A stretch of DNA of 64,000 nucleotides, from positions 1 through 64,000 of the forward strand of contig JAEXAH010000050.1 in NCBI GenBank assembly GCA_023458315.1, written 5' to 3'. Position numbers and translations under genes: made by a program. Below the pieces are notes generated by a model that was given only the letters and a program-made list of their open reading frames with translations, had not been told where the DNA came from and ran no database searches. The stretch is from Pseudomonadota bacterium. Its GTDB lineage: Bacteria > Pseudomonadota > Alphaproteobacteria > Rhodospirillales > Magnetospirillaceae. Positions 54,301 through 59,696 of the stretch are shown one piece after another (the stretch's first letter is position 1; each line of letters begins with the position of its first letter).

Positions 54301-57300
54301 CCGGGCGCCGCCATCGATGGCCGCACCCTGGAACGCCGCCTGGAGGCGCCGCTGCTCGCTGCCGCCCGCCGCACTGCTCAGGAACTGGAGACCACCCCGG
54401 CGGCGCTGTTCCTGGCGGTGCTGGGGCTGCTGCTGTACCGCCATGGCGGCCAGGGCGACATAGTCATCGGCGTGCCGGTGCTGCGCCGCCCGGAACGGCG
54501 TTTCCTGGGCTCGGTCGGCTATTTCGTCAACATGCTGCCGCTGCGCCTGAGCGTGGTGGGCGGCGACAGCGGCGCCCAATTGGTGCGCGCCGCCCATGCC
54601 CGGCTGGTGGACGGATTGGACCATGGCGAAGTGCCGTTCGCCGCCATCGCCCGCGCGCTGGGCGGCGGCTTGGCCGAGCCGCTGTACCAGATCGGCTACG
54701 CCTATCAGAACTTCCCGCCGGGCGCCCCGGCGGAGCTGCCGCCCGGCACGGGAAGCGCGGTCTTCGTGCCGGAATTGCGCCAGCCGGGCGACACCGCCTT
54801 CGGCCTGGAATTATACGAGGACGGCGACGTCATCCGCGTGGTGGCCGGGTACGATGCCGCGCGCTTCGACGCCGCCACCATCCGCCGCCTGCTGGAACGC
54901 TTCGCCCGGCTGGCCGCCGCTTTGTGCGCCGATCCGCAACAGGCGGTGGGCAGGCTGGACATGCTGGGCGCTGGCGAGCGCAAGCGGTTGCTGCGCGCCC
55001 CCGCCGCCCTGCCCCGCCGCCCCGGTCTGGTGGCCGAGTGGATCGTCAAACAGGCCAAAACCCGCCCCCATGCGGTGGCGGTCGAGGCCGACGGAACCAG
55101 CCTGAGCTATCGCCGTCTGGTGCGCCGCGCCAACCGGCTGGCCCGCTATCTGCGGCAAAGCGGGGTACGGCCCGGCGATGGCGTGGCGGTGCTGCTGGGC
55201 CGCGAGGCCGATGCGGTGGTGGTGCTGCTGGCGGCACTGATCCTGGGCGCGGTATGGGTGCCGCTGGACCCCGAGGCGCCGCCGCAACGGCTGCAAACCA
55301 TGCTGGAGGCCAGCGGCGCCCGCACGGTGATCGGCAAGGGCGCGGCGCCGCTGCCGTTAACCATCGATCTGGAACGCGACGGCGAGGCCATCGCCGCCTG
55401 TTCCGCCCGCCGCCCCAAGACCCGCGCCGATGCCGATGCCCCGGCCTACATGATCCACACTTCGGGCTCGACCGGGGCGCCCAAGGGCGTTCTGGTGTCA
55501 CAGCGCGCCCTGGCCGGTCACGTCCAGGCCATGATCGCCGCCTTTGGCCTAGGCCCCGCCGATGCGGTGCTGCAATTCGCCCCGCATGTGGTGGACACCG
55601 CCCTGGAGCAGATCGTGCCGACCCTGGCGGCGGGGGCACGGCTGGTGCTGCGCACTGGGCCGGTGTGGACGCCCGACGCCCTGCACCGCATCCTGAGCGA
55701 GCGCCGCGTCACCATCGCCGACCTGCCGCCCGCCTATCTGCGCGAGGCGCTGCTGGCCTGGAACGACGAGGACGCCGCCGCGCCGCCCGATCTGCGCCTG
55801 CTGGTGGTCGGCGGCGAGGCGCTGTCCGCCGACACCGTGCGGCTGTGGCAGGACGGGCCGCTGGCCGGTGTGGGATTGCTCAACGCCTATGGCCCGACCG
55901 AGGCCACCATCACCTGCCTGACCCATCGGGTGGACCGCACGGCAAAACCCGGCGCCGCCGTGCCCATCGGCCGTCCGTTGCCCGGCACCATCGCCCTGGT
56001 GCTGGACCGCGACGGCAATCCGGTGCCCGAGGGAGTGATCGGCGAATTGCATATCGGCGGCGAGCGTCTGGCCCTGGGCTATCACGGCCGCCCCGATCTG
56101 ACCGCCGAACGCTTCATCCCGTGGACTGGCGGCAAGCGGCCGCTGCGTCTCTACCGCACCGGCGATCTGGCGTCGCTGCCGCCGGGCGGCAAGGGCATCA
56201 TCGCCTTTCATGGCCGCAGCGATCATCAGGTCAAGATTCGCGGCTTCCGCATCGAACCCGCCGAGATCGAAGCCGCCTTGGCCGCCTTTGGCCTGCGCGA
56301 GGCGGCGGTGATTCCGCGCCACGACGGCCAGGGCAACAGCGTGCTGACCGCCTATGTGGTGCCCCTGCCCGGCACGGTTTGGGACGAGGCGGCGCTGCGC
56401 GCCCACATGGCGTCGCGCCTGTCGGGGGCCATGCTGCCCAGCGCCTATGTGGTGCTGGACCGCCTGCCCATCACGCCGGGCGGCAAGCTGGACCGTGCCG
56501 CCTTGCCCGAACCCGCTATCTCTGCCGCCGCCACGGCACCACGCGACGACATCGAGCATCGGCTGCGCGGCCTGTGGGCCGACATCCTGGGCCGCGACGC
56601 GGACGGCATCGGCGTGCATGACGATTTCCAACTCTGCGGCGGCCATTCCCTGTCCTGGGTGCGCCTGCTGACCGAGATCGGCCGCGCCTTCGGCTGCCGT
56701 CCGGCGGCGGCGGAATTCCTGGACGCCGCCACCATCGCCCGTCAGGCCGACATCCTGCGCCGCCTGCCCGCCACCAAGGGCGCCGACGGCGTGATGCCGT
56801 TGCGTGACGGCAGCGGATCGCCGCTGTTCCTGGTGCATGCGGCGGCGGGCACCGTGGATTTGTATGTGGACCTGGCCCGCCGCCTGCCCAAAGGCATCGC
56901 CGTGCATGGCCTGACCGCGCCGGGGCTGGAGTACGGCGCGCCGCTCTCGGACCTCGCCGCCCTGGCCGCCCACCATGTCGCCACCCTGCGCCGCGTCCAG
57001 CCCCAGGGGCCGTACCGGCTGGCCGGGTGGTCGCTGGGCGGCGTGCTGGCGTTCGAGATGGCCCACCAATTGCGCCGCGACGGCCAGGACGTGGCGCTGC
57101 TGGCGCTGATCGATGCCTATCCGCCGGATTTCCTGCGCCGCGCCTTGCCGGACGGCCGCGACCCCGAACAGGATTTCACCCGCGACGTGCTGGACGGCGC
57201 CGGTCCGTTGCCCGCCGCCGAGGCGGCGCGACTGCAGCGGCTGTATCTGGCCCATGCCGCCGCCCTGGATTCCTATGTGCCGCCGGTCAGCGACGTGCCG

Positions 57301-57486
57301 CTGACCGTGTTGCACGCCGACCATGCCGGGCTGGACGATCCCCGGTGCGGCTGGGGCGACCTGGGTGCCGCCATCACCGTCCACGCCCTGCCCGGCGACC
57401 ACCACACCCTGCTGCGCCCACCCCACGTGACGGCCTGTGCCGCCGCCTTGGCCCAGGCGCTGGACGCCATCGTGGCGACCGGTTGA
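38947..57486 (+). CDS. PKS2, trans-AT PKS with terminal NRPS module and thioesterase
   Basis: A 6179-aa hybrid synthase. Order: ACP6, KS7-DH-KR-ACP7, KS8-ACP8, KS9-DH-ACP9, KS10-KR-ACP10, KS11 (non-condensing)-ACP11, then C-A-PCP-TE. It begins with the carrier of the split module left by PKS1 and ends in a thioesterase, so it completes the chain. No AT is integrated. The AT-ER protein must load it. ATG 38947 lies 14 bases after the monooxygenase stop with GAGGGA upstream. The adenylation code points to a basic amino acid, so the released product should be a polyketide ending in something like arginine, free acid or cyclised by the TE. The modules are annotated separately below. Confidence 0.97.
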   Translation: MTDTTDTDLDLAMSRLLEQELMAGAGLAPAEPVVTVVSDGLDSDVRHLTAAALGLPEDQLDPDTNLANLGVDSIAITEIMVRISRAFSIQVAPTTFFEARNLRHLADILRQRYGKAIDAHYTKAAPRPEPVKPAPVGDDLAPWLARHKAHWRQPAPKPETDIPVAVIAMEGAFPQSPDLEALEAHLRAGDDCITEIPAERWDWRAVWGDPRQGPFTRIKWGGFVPGADLFDAQLFTISPHEAELMDPQHRLFMECVWALVERAGIAPSALRGRKIGLFLGINLLDYTNLANKAGLIDAQRMTGLGHAFCPNRLSFLLDVHGPSEVIDTACSSSAVALHRAVMSIRHEGCEMAVAGGSNLMLSADQHVLFSQVGMLAADGRCKTFSAQADGYTRADGVGAVLLKRLDLAERDGDPILGVIRASVEHHGGTTTSLTAPNPAAQARLIVEAHTQAGIDPRTITMIECHGTGTKLGDPVEIEGLKAAFAQLYAAHGLPAPSAPSCGIGSVKSNIGHTETTAGIAGLIKLLLALRSGIQYRTLHADTVNPLIDLTGTPFHILHREQPWTRPMVDGVAAPRRAGLSSFGAGGANVHVVVEEYTAAANQPRGPRPVVVPVSARSRDSLRQLVATLRAHVRDAELDSLAWTLQTGRDAWRWRMAFVATDAADLIRQMAAFTADDAAAREVPRRHAATATDTADAQAAARAWMAGDTVEWSRLWGGVRPRRMSLPVTPFERKRYWLPDSESPAAGFALRPAGEGRFRLNLNGGEFFLADHRLGDCPVLPGVAYLELARAAATACGLPVHGVRGVVWVRPLMVDAPTLVEINVDRASGQVDIASLPQDGQRVLHAQLRLEQEGAPPAVHDLAALRAAQDRAFTAAQIYDRFDQLGLKYGPGHRAIAALWTAPGPQVLAHLTLPATVAATLDAFPWHPSLLDGAFQAALGMALAEDGTESTAALPFAVDEMRVLGRCEPEMWVHIRPAASAPAAPRVRSLDIDLMAADGSVRVALRGFATRLPQEPSKTPVHVFTPRWQKVALKAAKVGQVVRAPADGPLEQRYAALTEQVLAAVRLRQSLVQVAIEDGPDAEALAGIVGLLRSAALEQPGLGGQVAILPPGLSDTEARLAEAASAPPGAKLRLENGTWWRETWEPAAIAAAPAPWRDNQVILITGGLGGLGRHLAAAIRAAAPGAVLVLCGRSNPDDGARTWLESIGAEYVAADIAAPGTAQVLVDGIRARHGRLNGVIHTAGLLDDGPLDGKNAGGVAAVLAPKVAGTLALDRALGEAPLDFLVLYSSIAAMLGGPGQTDYAAANGFLDGFAAGREVRRRAGLAQGRTLSLAWPLWAEGGMRMDPATLALAARTTGMVPLSTADGLALLAAALAADTPRLTVAAGDGGKLARLLAGSEPPPPVPAITAPAAPVLRQRLLAALLSAAARQLKVAVDDLADDEELTEYGFDSIGFTQFTNALNDLFELELTPTVFFEHPSLAALADHLAARHGAALAALLGVEEQPAPPPVVPLPEIRPQPIVVAAPPTEEPVAIIAMACQFPGAADVAQFWDNLDQGKDCTREIPAERWDWRAIWGDPKTQPGTCNVNRGGFIDGAAEFDPAFFGLSAPEARAMDPQQRLLLTLAWRLFEDAGLPPRRLSDSQTGVFIGIADSGYGRLAAQAGAIVEGYAMTGLAPSLGPNRLSFHFNLHGPSVAVETACSSALVAVHRAVEAIRGGTCETAMAGGANLLLQPDSFVGFARAGMLSPDGRSKPFAATADGYGRGEGVGLVLLKRLSAAERDGDRILAVIRASGENHGGRASSLTAPNPKAQADLLRSVWRRAAIDPRSAGYMEAHGTGTPLGDPIEIEALQAAFADLTREAEDRFGPAPAMACAIGSVKSNIGHLELAAGIAGLIKVVAQMQAGTIAATLHCDNLNPYLKLENGPFRVARARQPWPRPTGQDGRTLPRRAGISSFGFGGANAHVVVEEYVAAPAAALAAPSGPALLVLSAHSPEALSALARDLRAFIARGETPLADIAHALQTTREAMEHRLAFAAAGPAEALARLDAFLADADDPALHRGRVKGGRGAVSVLESDPDIAHAIAGLAAKGRADGLLEVWVKGFAVDWGLLHGGRRPAHIALPPYPLARGQYWVHAAAIPAPAPAPVPIPVAVEVPAEVPDDNTALTAVTDIAARVLEVAPEVLDPDAELGEFGFDSITMTGFAAKVNAELSLNLTPADFFEFATLARLARHIAGSAVLPRRAAAPVPAQAAAPVVRSAPVRDDDPIAIVGLSCAFPGATDPDGFWDVLINGRDCITEIPADRWDWRDFDGDPKAEHGKTNIHWGGFIDGVFAFDPLFFGISPREAKLMDPQQRLMMMHAWKAIEDSGHAPRSLAGRRVGLFVGTSSSGYREIIGDDTGGEGYVATGAVPSVGPNRISYFLDWHGPSEPVETACSSSLVALHRAVQSMRAGDCDMAVVGGVNTIVTPEAHINFAKAGMLAPDGRCKTFSAQANGYGRGEGVGMLVLKRLSEAEADGDPILAVVRGSAVNHGGRANSLTAPNTAAQTALLREAQARAGIDPATIGYIEAHGTGTKLGDPVEINALKAAFADAQGARIGIGSVKTNIGHLELAAGAASLAKVLLQLRHRTLAPSLHCAEINPYVQLQGSPFHIVRKVEDWRPASEGVPRRAGISSFGFGGVNAHVILEEYCAPAAPPPQGGPRVVVLSAATAERLAEQARNLRDFIAAGRLAEGDLDDLAYTLCLGRDAMKHRLALVASSLREVREKLERFLSGDQRGLAVGRLEAGQRPGPTIAPDLPADTLAARWAAGAEVEWAAAFAGKRRRLRLPTYPFARDVYHIAGSTPAAPTAPFSRRIAADHFVLRDHRVRGARILPGAMGLELARAAATAGTGFTPLLLSRVVWQHPLRLDSGAVTITVPLAAAQGDTRTFSLLSGAEESLPHMLGRVAPSDSVAEQVDLDAIRARCGGVLSAAELYATYDSLGLEYGPAFRAVEQVYLGQDEVLARLRLPDAARDGAFGLHPSLVDGAFQAALGLFTQDGDGSVALPFGLDEAHVLAPTANTLWAHVRRAASPPGTVKLDIRVTGDDGCECLRLLGFTLRLLKQEKPSGGNGRARILAELTDLLARETGLPPAEIEEHAALEVYGIDSVMITRLTDLLERQHGTLPKTLFFDCRTLGALADWFAARQPQPVAAPVATPQVDTNAPIAIIGMAGRFPEAPDLDQFWRNLEQGRDCIREIPPDRWDHGRFFDSRPGAAGKTYGKWGGFLDGIDRFDPLFFNIAPREAQYLDPQERLFLQCAWETLEDAGLTRAAIAPAAPPLDGGAVGVFVGVMYSEYQLYGAERTAAGRPLALSSSAASIANRVSAFCGFHGPSMAVDTMCSSSLTAIHLACESLRAGSCRVALAGGVNLSLHPNKYLGLGQGRFLSSDGRCESFGKGGDGYVPGEGVGAVLLKPLAQALADGDRVLGVIRASALNHGGHTNGYTVPNPAAQAAVIGRALELAGVSARRIGYVEAHGTGTKLGDPIEIAALSRAFAAHTSETGFCAIGSVKSNIGHCESAAGMAGLAKVLLQMRHGKLAPSLHSAILNPGIDFAATPFVVQQHLAEWPRPKDGGPRLAGLSSFGAGGANAHLIIEEFIAPDAPAPAPRRDVFPLSARDPQRLDEMITRLRAAVAALPETDLPAIAHTLQVGREAFEERFAAIAATKAELLAALESRDGARDRAGRNQGAAPLGDASSLAAAWVRGAAVDWRAWRGNPVPRRLSLPPYAFARDRYWLPDETSPAAPPLPLLFAPRWRERPALAEIPVPARRLVVLVEQPETARVSADVTCFPAAPYDDHAARLLTLLQDLFRSRPDGALVQVVVPNASLLEGLAGLLRSARLERPSIRCQLIALDMGRADAAHLLDADAASADSDIRHENGARLVRHWQEVTPPAARSPWRDDGVYLITGGNGGIGRQLCAHILARAPGATLWLCGRSARQSQDSRLRYRAADVTDAAALGGLVAEILAEHGRLDGVIHAAGLTRDCLLVRKDPAELRAVLAPKVAGTLALDAATAACGLGLFVLFGSVSGALGNAGQADYAAANAWQDAFAAHRNRLTARGERQGRTIAIDWPYWRDGGMRLGDDTIAAMDRAVGARPLDTAPALAALDAILAQRDEEQILVLDGDHGRLRGMMAPPQPVAAAKTQSPKPAMAQLVGDCVAQVLRVPAHQLEPEATLDRFGMDSVSALEIVAALEQRLGPLPPTILFENPSIAQLARALEDKSPQPSQPPAPAAKADDIAIIAVAGRYPGARTPEDLWALLLAGGDGIGEVPAERWDPAYSPAKGKPGASHCKWGGFLDDIECFDAGFFGYSPRAADLADPQERLFLENAWHLLERAGHTHAHLRDRYDGSVGVFVGAMYQHYAALAEDAETRSLLLLNSYSALANRVSYFFDLHGPSVAVDSMCSSGLEAVRQACHALKTGECKLALAGAVNLSLLAAKYQGLSRAGLVGSSADSRAFADGDGYLPSEGVGAVLLKPLADALADGDRVLAVIKAAAANHGGHSAGYGVPNAEAQARLVEESIRRAAIDPASIGYVEAAANGAALGDAIELRALTRAFAALGIRDGAIALGAVKANLGHAEAASGMAQLTKVLLQLEHRMLAPTPRPAHANRALDFDASPFRPQWQTAPWPAPPDGPRRALVSAFGAGGSNVTLVIEEAPPAAPQQPETPRRRLFPLSARTPEQLTDMLAALIAHVEARPDLSLAALSRTLRRGREAMAHRVAVAAADRAELLARLRAVRPGDPPDSVDDVPEDEAGPLLILPPYPFARERHWLTQAEAAPAAPGPLLPLILNVLAAELGVAEIDPDAPFARLGLESMTALRLGYAVEEACGIRLERRDLEEAATPARLAARLAAQPQTAATSPAPAAAAGPWRSPLSEGQKGLWVLQSLYPQGNSYNVPLAFRVSGLDLDALGHACRWLGQAFPLLTARVVEQDGDLEQQAGALPELRRLTLPKGMDPLDFARHRAGLPFALADEAPARFELLGGGALGADHHILLIVVHHMAFDGASAVVLAQALWAAYGRFASGGDAPARPAAADFADFVAWERDFQASDRGQAQLRHWRQELGGALPEPQLPADRPAAPGAAIDGRTLERRLEAPLLAAARRTAQELETTPAALFLAVLGLLLYRHGGQGDIVIGVPVLRRPERRFLGSVGYFVNMLPLRLSVVGGDSGAQLVRAAHARLVDGLDHGEVPFAAIARALGGGLAEPLYQIGYAYQNFPPGAPAELPPGTGSAVFVPELRQPGDTAFGLELYEDGDVIRVVAGYDAARFDAATIRRLLERFARLAAALCADPQQAVGRLDMLGAGERKRLLRAPAALPRRPGLVAEWIVKQAKTRPHAVAVEADGTSLSYRRLVRRANRLARYLRQSGVRPGDGVAVLLGREADAVVVLLAALILGAVWVPLDPEAPPQRLQTMLEASGARTVIGKGAAPLPLTIDLERDGEAIAACSARRPKTRADADAPAYMIHTSGSTGAPKGVLVSQRALAGHVQAMIAAFGLGPADAVLQFAPHVVDTALEQIVPTLAAGARLVLRTGPVWTPDALHRILSERRVTIADLPPAYLREALLAWNDEDAAAPPDLRLLVVGGEALSADTVRLWQDGPLAGVGLLNAYGPTEATITCLTHRVDRTAKPGAAVPIGRPLPGTIALVLDRDGNPVPEGVIGELHIGGERLALGYHGRPDLTAERFIPWTGGKRPLRLYRTGDLASLPPGGKGIIAFHGRSDHQVKIRGFRIEPAEIEAALAAFGLREAAVIPRHDGQGNSVLTAYVVPLPGTVWDEAALRAHMASRLSGAMLPSAYVVLDRLPITPGGKLDRAALPEPAISAAATAPRDDIEHRLRGLWADILGRDADGIGVHDDFQLCGGHSLSWVRLLTEIGRAFGCRPAAAEFLDAATIARQADILRRLPATKGADGVMPLRDGSGSPLFLVHAAAGTVDLYVDLARRLPKGIAVHGLTAPGLEYGAPLSDLAALAAHHVATLRRVQPQGPYRLAGWSLGGVLAFEMAHQLRRDGQDVALLALIDAYPPDFLRRALPDGRDPEQDFTRDVLDGAGPLPAAEAARLQRLYLAHAAALDSYVPPVSDVPLTVLHADHAGLDDPRCGWGDLGAAITVHALPGDHHTLLRPPHVTACAAALAQALDAIVATG
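39424..43450 (+). other. PKS2 module 7: KS-DH-KR-ACP
   Basis: KS7 (about 160-597) has Cys330 in DTACSSS, ECHGTGT and KSNIGH. DH (about 743-1015) has His771, but the Gly of HxxxGxxxxP is shifted (HRLGDCPVLP). The acid motif DGAFQ is intact, so activity is probable but not certain. KR (about 1150-1350) has GGLGGLGR, LDD and Tyr1302. ACP7 Ser1451 (GFDSI). Confidence 0.88.
43530..45650 (+). other. PKS2 module 8: KS-ACP
   Basis: KS8 (about 1529-1965) has Cys1700 in ETACSSA, EAHGTGT and KSNIGH, and should condense. It is followed only by the usual linker, a Pro-rich stretch and ACP8 (Ser2196, GFDSI). With no reducing domain, a beta-keto group is predicted unless a trans enzyme acts. Confidence 0.88.
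45739..48500 (+). other. PKS2 module 9: KS-DH-ACP
   Basis: KS9 (about 2265-2700) has Cys2433 in ETACSSS, EAHGTGT and KTNIGH. DH (about 2850-3098) is fully intact: HRVRGARILP with His2863 and DGAFQ. ACP9 Ser3145 (GIDSV). Neither this module nor the previous one has a KR to make the hydroxyl this DH would need. Confidence 0.85.
48547..51720 (+). other. PKS2 module 10: KS-KR-ACP
   Basis: KS10 (about 3201-3640) has Cys3377 in DTMCSSS, EAHGTGT and KSNIGH. KR (about 3930-4130) has GGNGGIGR, an RD pair in AAGLTRDC, FGSVSG and Tyr4076. ACP10 Ser4220 (GMDSV). A beta-hydroxyl is expected. Confidence 0.88.
51763..53620 (+). other. PKS2 module 11: non-condensing KS0 and ACP
   Basis: KS11 (about 4273-4710) keeps Cys4441 (DSMCSSG) but the EAHGTGT motif has become EAAANGA, with Ala4575 at the first catalytic His. 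The later His (KANLGH) is kept. Such KS0 domains pass the chain on without extension. ACP11 has Ser4853 in an unusual GLESM (Glu for Asp). No processing domain lies between. Confidence 0.88.
53680..57483 (+). other. PKS2 terminal NRPS module: C-A-PCP-TE
   Basis: Condensation domain (about 4912-5350) with HHMAFDG (His5037-5038, Asp5042). Adenylation domain (about 5362-5868) with TSGSTGAPKG, NAYGPTEATI, YRTGDLA and GRSDHQVKIRG. By alignment to GrsA the specificity code reads D-T-E-D-V-G-A-I-T-K. The acidic Glu and Asp at its third and fourth positions suggest a basic substrate, with Arg the best guess. PCP Ser5901 in GGHSL. Thioesterase (about 5945-6179) with GWSLGG (Ser6029), Asp in LIDAYPPD and a late His in GDHHTLL. 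Confidence 0.92.
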
Positions 57487-57579
57487 CCGGACACATGGGC
57501 GCTGGCATCGTCTGCAACCTTGCCGCATAATGCCCCGGATCGGGGGCGCGCGGCGATTTAAAGGGGGATTTCCCGTCTC

Positions 57580-58443
57580 ATGGCTGACCTGGACGACGAT
57601 TACGACGATGGCCAGGACCTTCGCCAGCGCCAGCTCGTGCGCGTCACCACGGCGATCCTGCTGTCGCTGGGCCTGTTCATCGCCGGGATCGGCCTGTGGC
57701 AACGCGTGGTGATCTCGATCCATTCCGGTCAGGCCGGGGTGCTGTACAGCTTCTTCACCGGTACCGACCAGGGCAGCATCTATGACGAAGGCGTGCACCT
57801 GATCTGGCCGTGGAACACCATGTACGTCTATGACGTGCGCTTCCAGACCCGCGAACAGACCTATTCCCTGCTGACCAATGGCGGCCTGCCGGTGGCGCTG
57901 AAGGTGGCGATCCGCTTCCAGCCCGACATCCGCATGCTGCCGCGCCTGCATGTGGCGGTCGGCCCCGATTACCTGGAAAAGGTGGTGTTCCCGGAAACCG
58001 AGGCGGCGCTGCGCCGCGCCGTCGGCCAGTACGGCCCGGAAGAGGTCTACACCAGCCATCGCGGTTTCCTGGAATCGGTGGTGGTCAGCAGCCTGTCCAA
58101 GATGGAAAACCGCTACGTCATCGTCGATGACGTTCTGGTCAAGTCGGTGGATTTGCCCGGCACGGTGCGCGACGCCATCGAACGCAAGCTGGCCCTGCAC
58201 GAAGAGGAAAAGGCGTTCCAGTACCGCCTGTCCATCGAGCAGAAGGAAGCCGAGCGCAAGCGCATCGAGGCCCTGGGCATCCAGACCTATCAGCAGACCA
58301 TCAGCAAGAGCCTGACCCCCGATCTGCTGCGCTGGCAGGGCATCCAGGCCACCCGCGAACTGGCGACCTCGACCAACGCCAAGACCGTGGTGGTCGGCTC
58401 GGGCAAGGATGGTCTGCCGCTGATCCTGGGGGGCGACCGCTGA
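57580..58443 (+). CDS. SPFH/band 7 (prohibitin-family) membrane protein
   Basis: A 287-aa protein. Residues 1-18 are polar and acidic (MADLDDDYDD), 20-42 form one membrane helix, and the rest is a periplasm-facing or cytosolic SPFH domain (about 45-215) with the typical VDVRFQTREQTYSL-like strand, a coiled helix rich in Glu and Lys (LHEEEKAFQYRLSIEQKEAERKR region) and a C-terminal tail. SPFH proteins oligomerise in membrane microdomains and regulate proteases or membrane order. It lies 93 bases after PKS2 with a weak GC-rich stem (57532-57547) between them, and GGGGGA about 15 bases before ATG 57580. Its end overlaps the next gene, so it heads a three-gene unit that is probably a housekeeping neighbour of the PKS locus. 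Partial read-through from PKS2 is possible. Confidence 0.9.
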   Translation: MADLDDDYDDGQDLRQRQLVRVTTAILLSLGLFIAGIGLWQRVVISIHSGQAGVLYSFFTGTDQGSIYDEGVHLIWPWNTMYVYDVRFQTREQTYSLLTNGGLPVALKVAIRFQPDIRMLPRLHVAVGPDYLEKVVFPETEAALRRAVGQYGPEEVYTSHRGFLESVVVSSLSKMENRYVIVDDVLVKSVDLPGTVRDAIERKLALHEEEKAFQYRLSIEQKEAERKRIEALGIQTYQQTISKSLTPDLLRWQGIQATRELATSTNAKTVVVGSGKDGLPLILGGDR

Positions 58444-59696
58444 CCCGCCGCCGCCTTCTGCTGGCCGCGCTGGCCCTGGCCGTCCTGATCTCCGCCATCG
58501 CGGGCGGGATGTGGCTGACCCGCACCCGCCTGCCGCCGCCCGGCGGCCCGGTCGAGATCGCCCTGGTCTATTCCCCGGACGAGGACGCCCAGGATTTCCG
58601 CGCCGGCGCCCAGATCGCCATCGACCAGATCAACGCCGAAGGCGGCCTGCTGGGCCGCCCGGTGGCGTTGCGGCTGTTCCAGGAGGAAAGCTACACCGAC
58701 AAGGTCGAGTTGGAGAAACTGGTGGCCCAGACCCTGCGCCAAGCCACCGCCATCGGCAAGCTGCCGTCGGTGCTGGCGGTGGTCGGCCATGGTTCGTCGG
58801 CGACGGCGGTTCCCGCCAGCGTGGTCTATGAACGCTACAACAAGCTGTTCCTGGCCACCCACGCCACCGCCACCTCACTCAGCAATCACCGGCTGGACCT
58901 GACCTTCGCCATGCAGCCCAACAACGCCGACAACGCCGCCCATCTGGCGCAATGGGCGTTGTCGCAGGGCATCCGCCGGGTGGTGGTGCTGTCCGACAAT
59001 TCCGGCTATGGCATCGAAACCACCGACCAGTTCCGCAGCCAGTTCGCCCAGGGCGGCGGCAGCGTGCTGTATCGCGGGCGGCTGACCACCAGCAGCAAAT
59101 CCATCGACGATCTGCTGCTGTTCCTGATGGACAACGATGTGTTCCGGCCGACCGAGGTGGACGCCATCTTCGTCACGTCGTCGGCCACCTCGGAATCGGC
59201 GCTGTTCATCGCCCGGGCCCGGCAATTGGGCCTGGTCATGCCGATCATCGGCCCGGAATACCTGTATTCCCGTCAGGTCGAGGACCAGGTCGGGCCGCAG
59301 GCCATGCGCAACGTGGTGGCCATTTCGATCTTCGACGGCGAAACCGCCTCGCCCGAGGCGCATCGCCTGTCCGAGCCCTTCGTCAAGGCCACCGGCCACC
59401 CGCCCGGCCTGATCGGCGCCGCCGCCTACGACGCCATCCGGGTTCTGGCCTATGCGGTCCGCCGCACCAATTCCTTCAGCCCCGACGCCGTCGCCGACAC
59501 CCTGCGCATCATCCGCTACGAAGCGCCCTATGTGGGTGCGTCGGGGCCGGTGGTGTTCGATTCGCACGGCCGCATCACCGACACCGCCGCCCATGTGGTC
59601 CGCCACGACGGCACCCGCTTCCGCACCGTCGCCAGCTATCGCAAGCCGCCCGCGCCGACGGCCGCCCCCGCCCGCGAAAGGAGTTCGCAGCCATGA
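58440..59696 (+). CDS. periplasmic ligand-binding protein (branched-chain amino-acid-type), CTG start
   Basis: A 418-aa type I periplasmic binding protein. After a twin-arginine-free signal/anchor (TRRRLLLAALALAVLISA) the mature part follows the Leu/Ile/Val-binding layout: VEIALVYSPDEDAQDFRAGAQ, INAEGGLLGRPV, then VVGHGSSATAV and a C-terminal lobe with DAIRVLAYAV. The first ATG in frame (58509) would cut off the whole hydrophobic signal, so translation most likely begins at CTG 58440. This codon overlaps the SPFH stop (CTGA, the same geometry as the ATGA overlaps nearby) and lies 3 bases after GGGGGG. No ABC permease or ATPase gene is adjacent, so it may be a sensor component or an anchored protein working with the SPFH protein. 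Confidence 0.82.
   Translation: MTRRRLLLAALALAVLISAIAGGMWLTRTRLPPPGGPVEIALVYSPDEDAQDFRAGAQIAIDQINAEGGLLGRPVALRLFQEESYTDKVELEKLVAQTLRQATAIGKLPSVLAVVGHGSSATAVPASVVYERYNKLFLATHATATSLSNHRLDLTFAMQPNNADNAAHLAQWALSQGIRRVVVLSDNSGYGIETTDQFRSQFAQGGGSVLYRGRLTTSSKSIDDLLLFLMDNDVFRPTEVDAIFVTSSATSESALFIARARQLGLVMPIIGPEYLYSRQVEDQVGPQAMRNVVAISIFDGETASPEAHRLSEPFVKATGHPPGLIGAAAYDAIRVLAYAVRRTNSFSPDAVADTLRIIRYEAPYVGASGPVVFDSHGRITDTAAHVVRHDGTRFRTVASYRKPPAPTAAPARERSSQP

Noticed and set aside
57503..57517. A sigma-54-like TGGCA...TGCAA element before the SPFH gene
   Set aside because: The GG-to-GC distance is 10 rather than 12, so it does not fit the -24/-12 pattern.
57532..57547. GCCCCG / CGGGGG stem as a PKS operon terminator
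   Set aside because: Only 5-6 base pairs and no T-run, too weak to list as a terminator.
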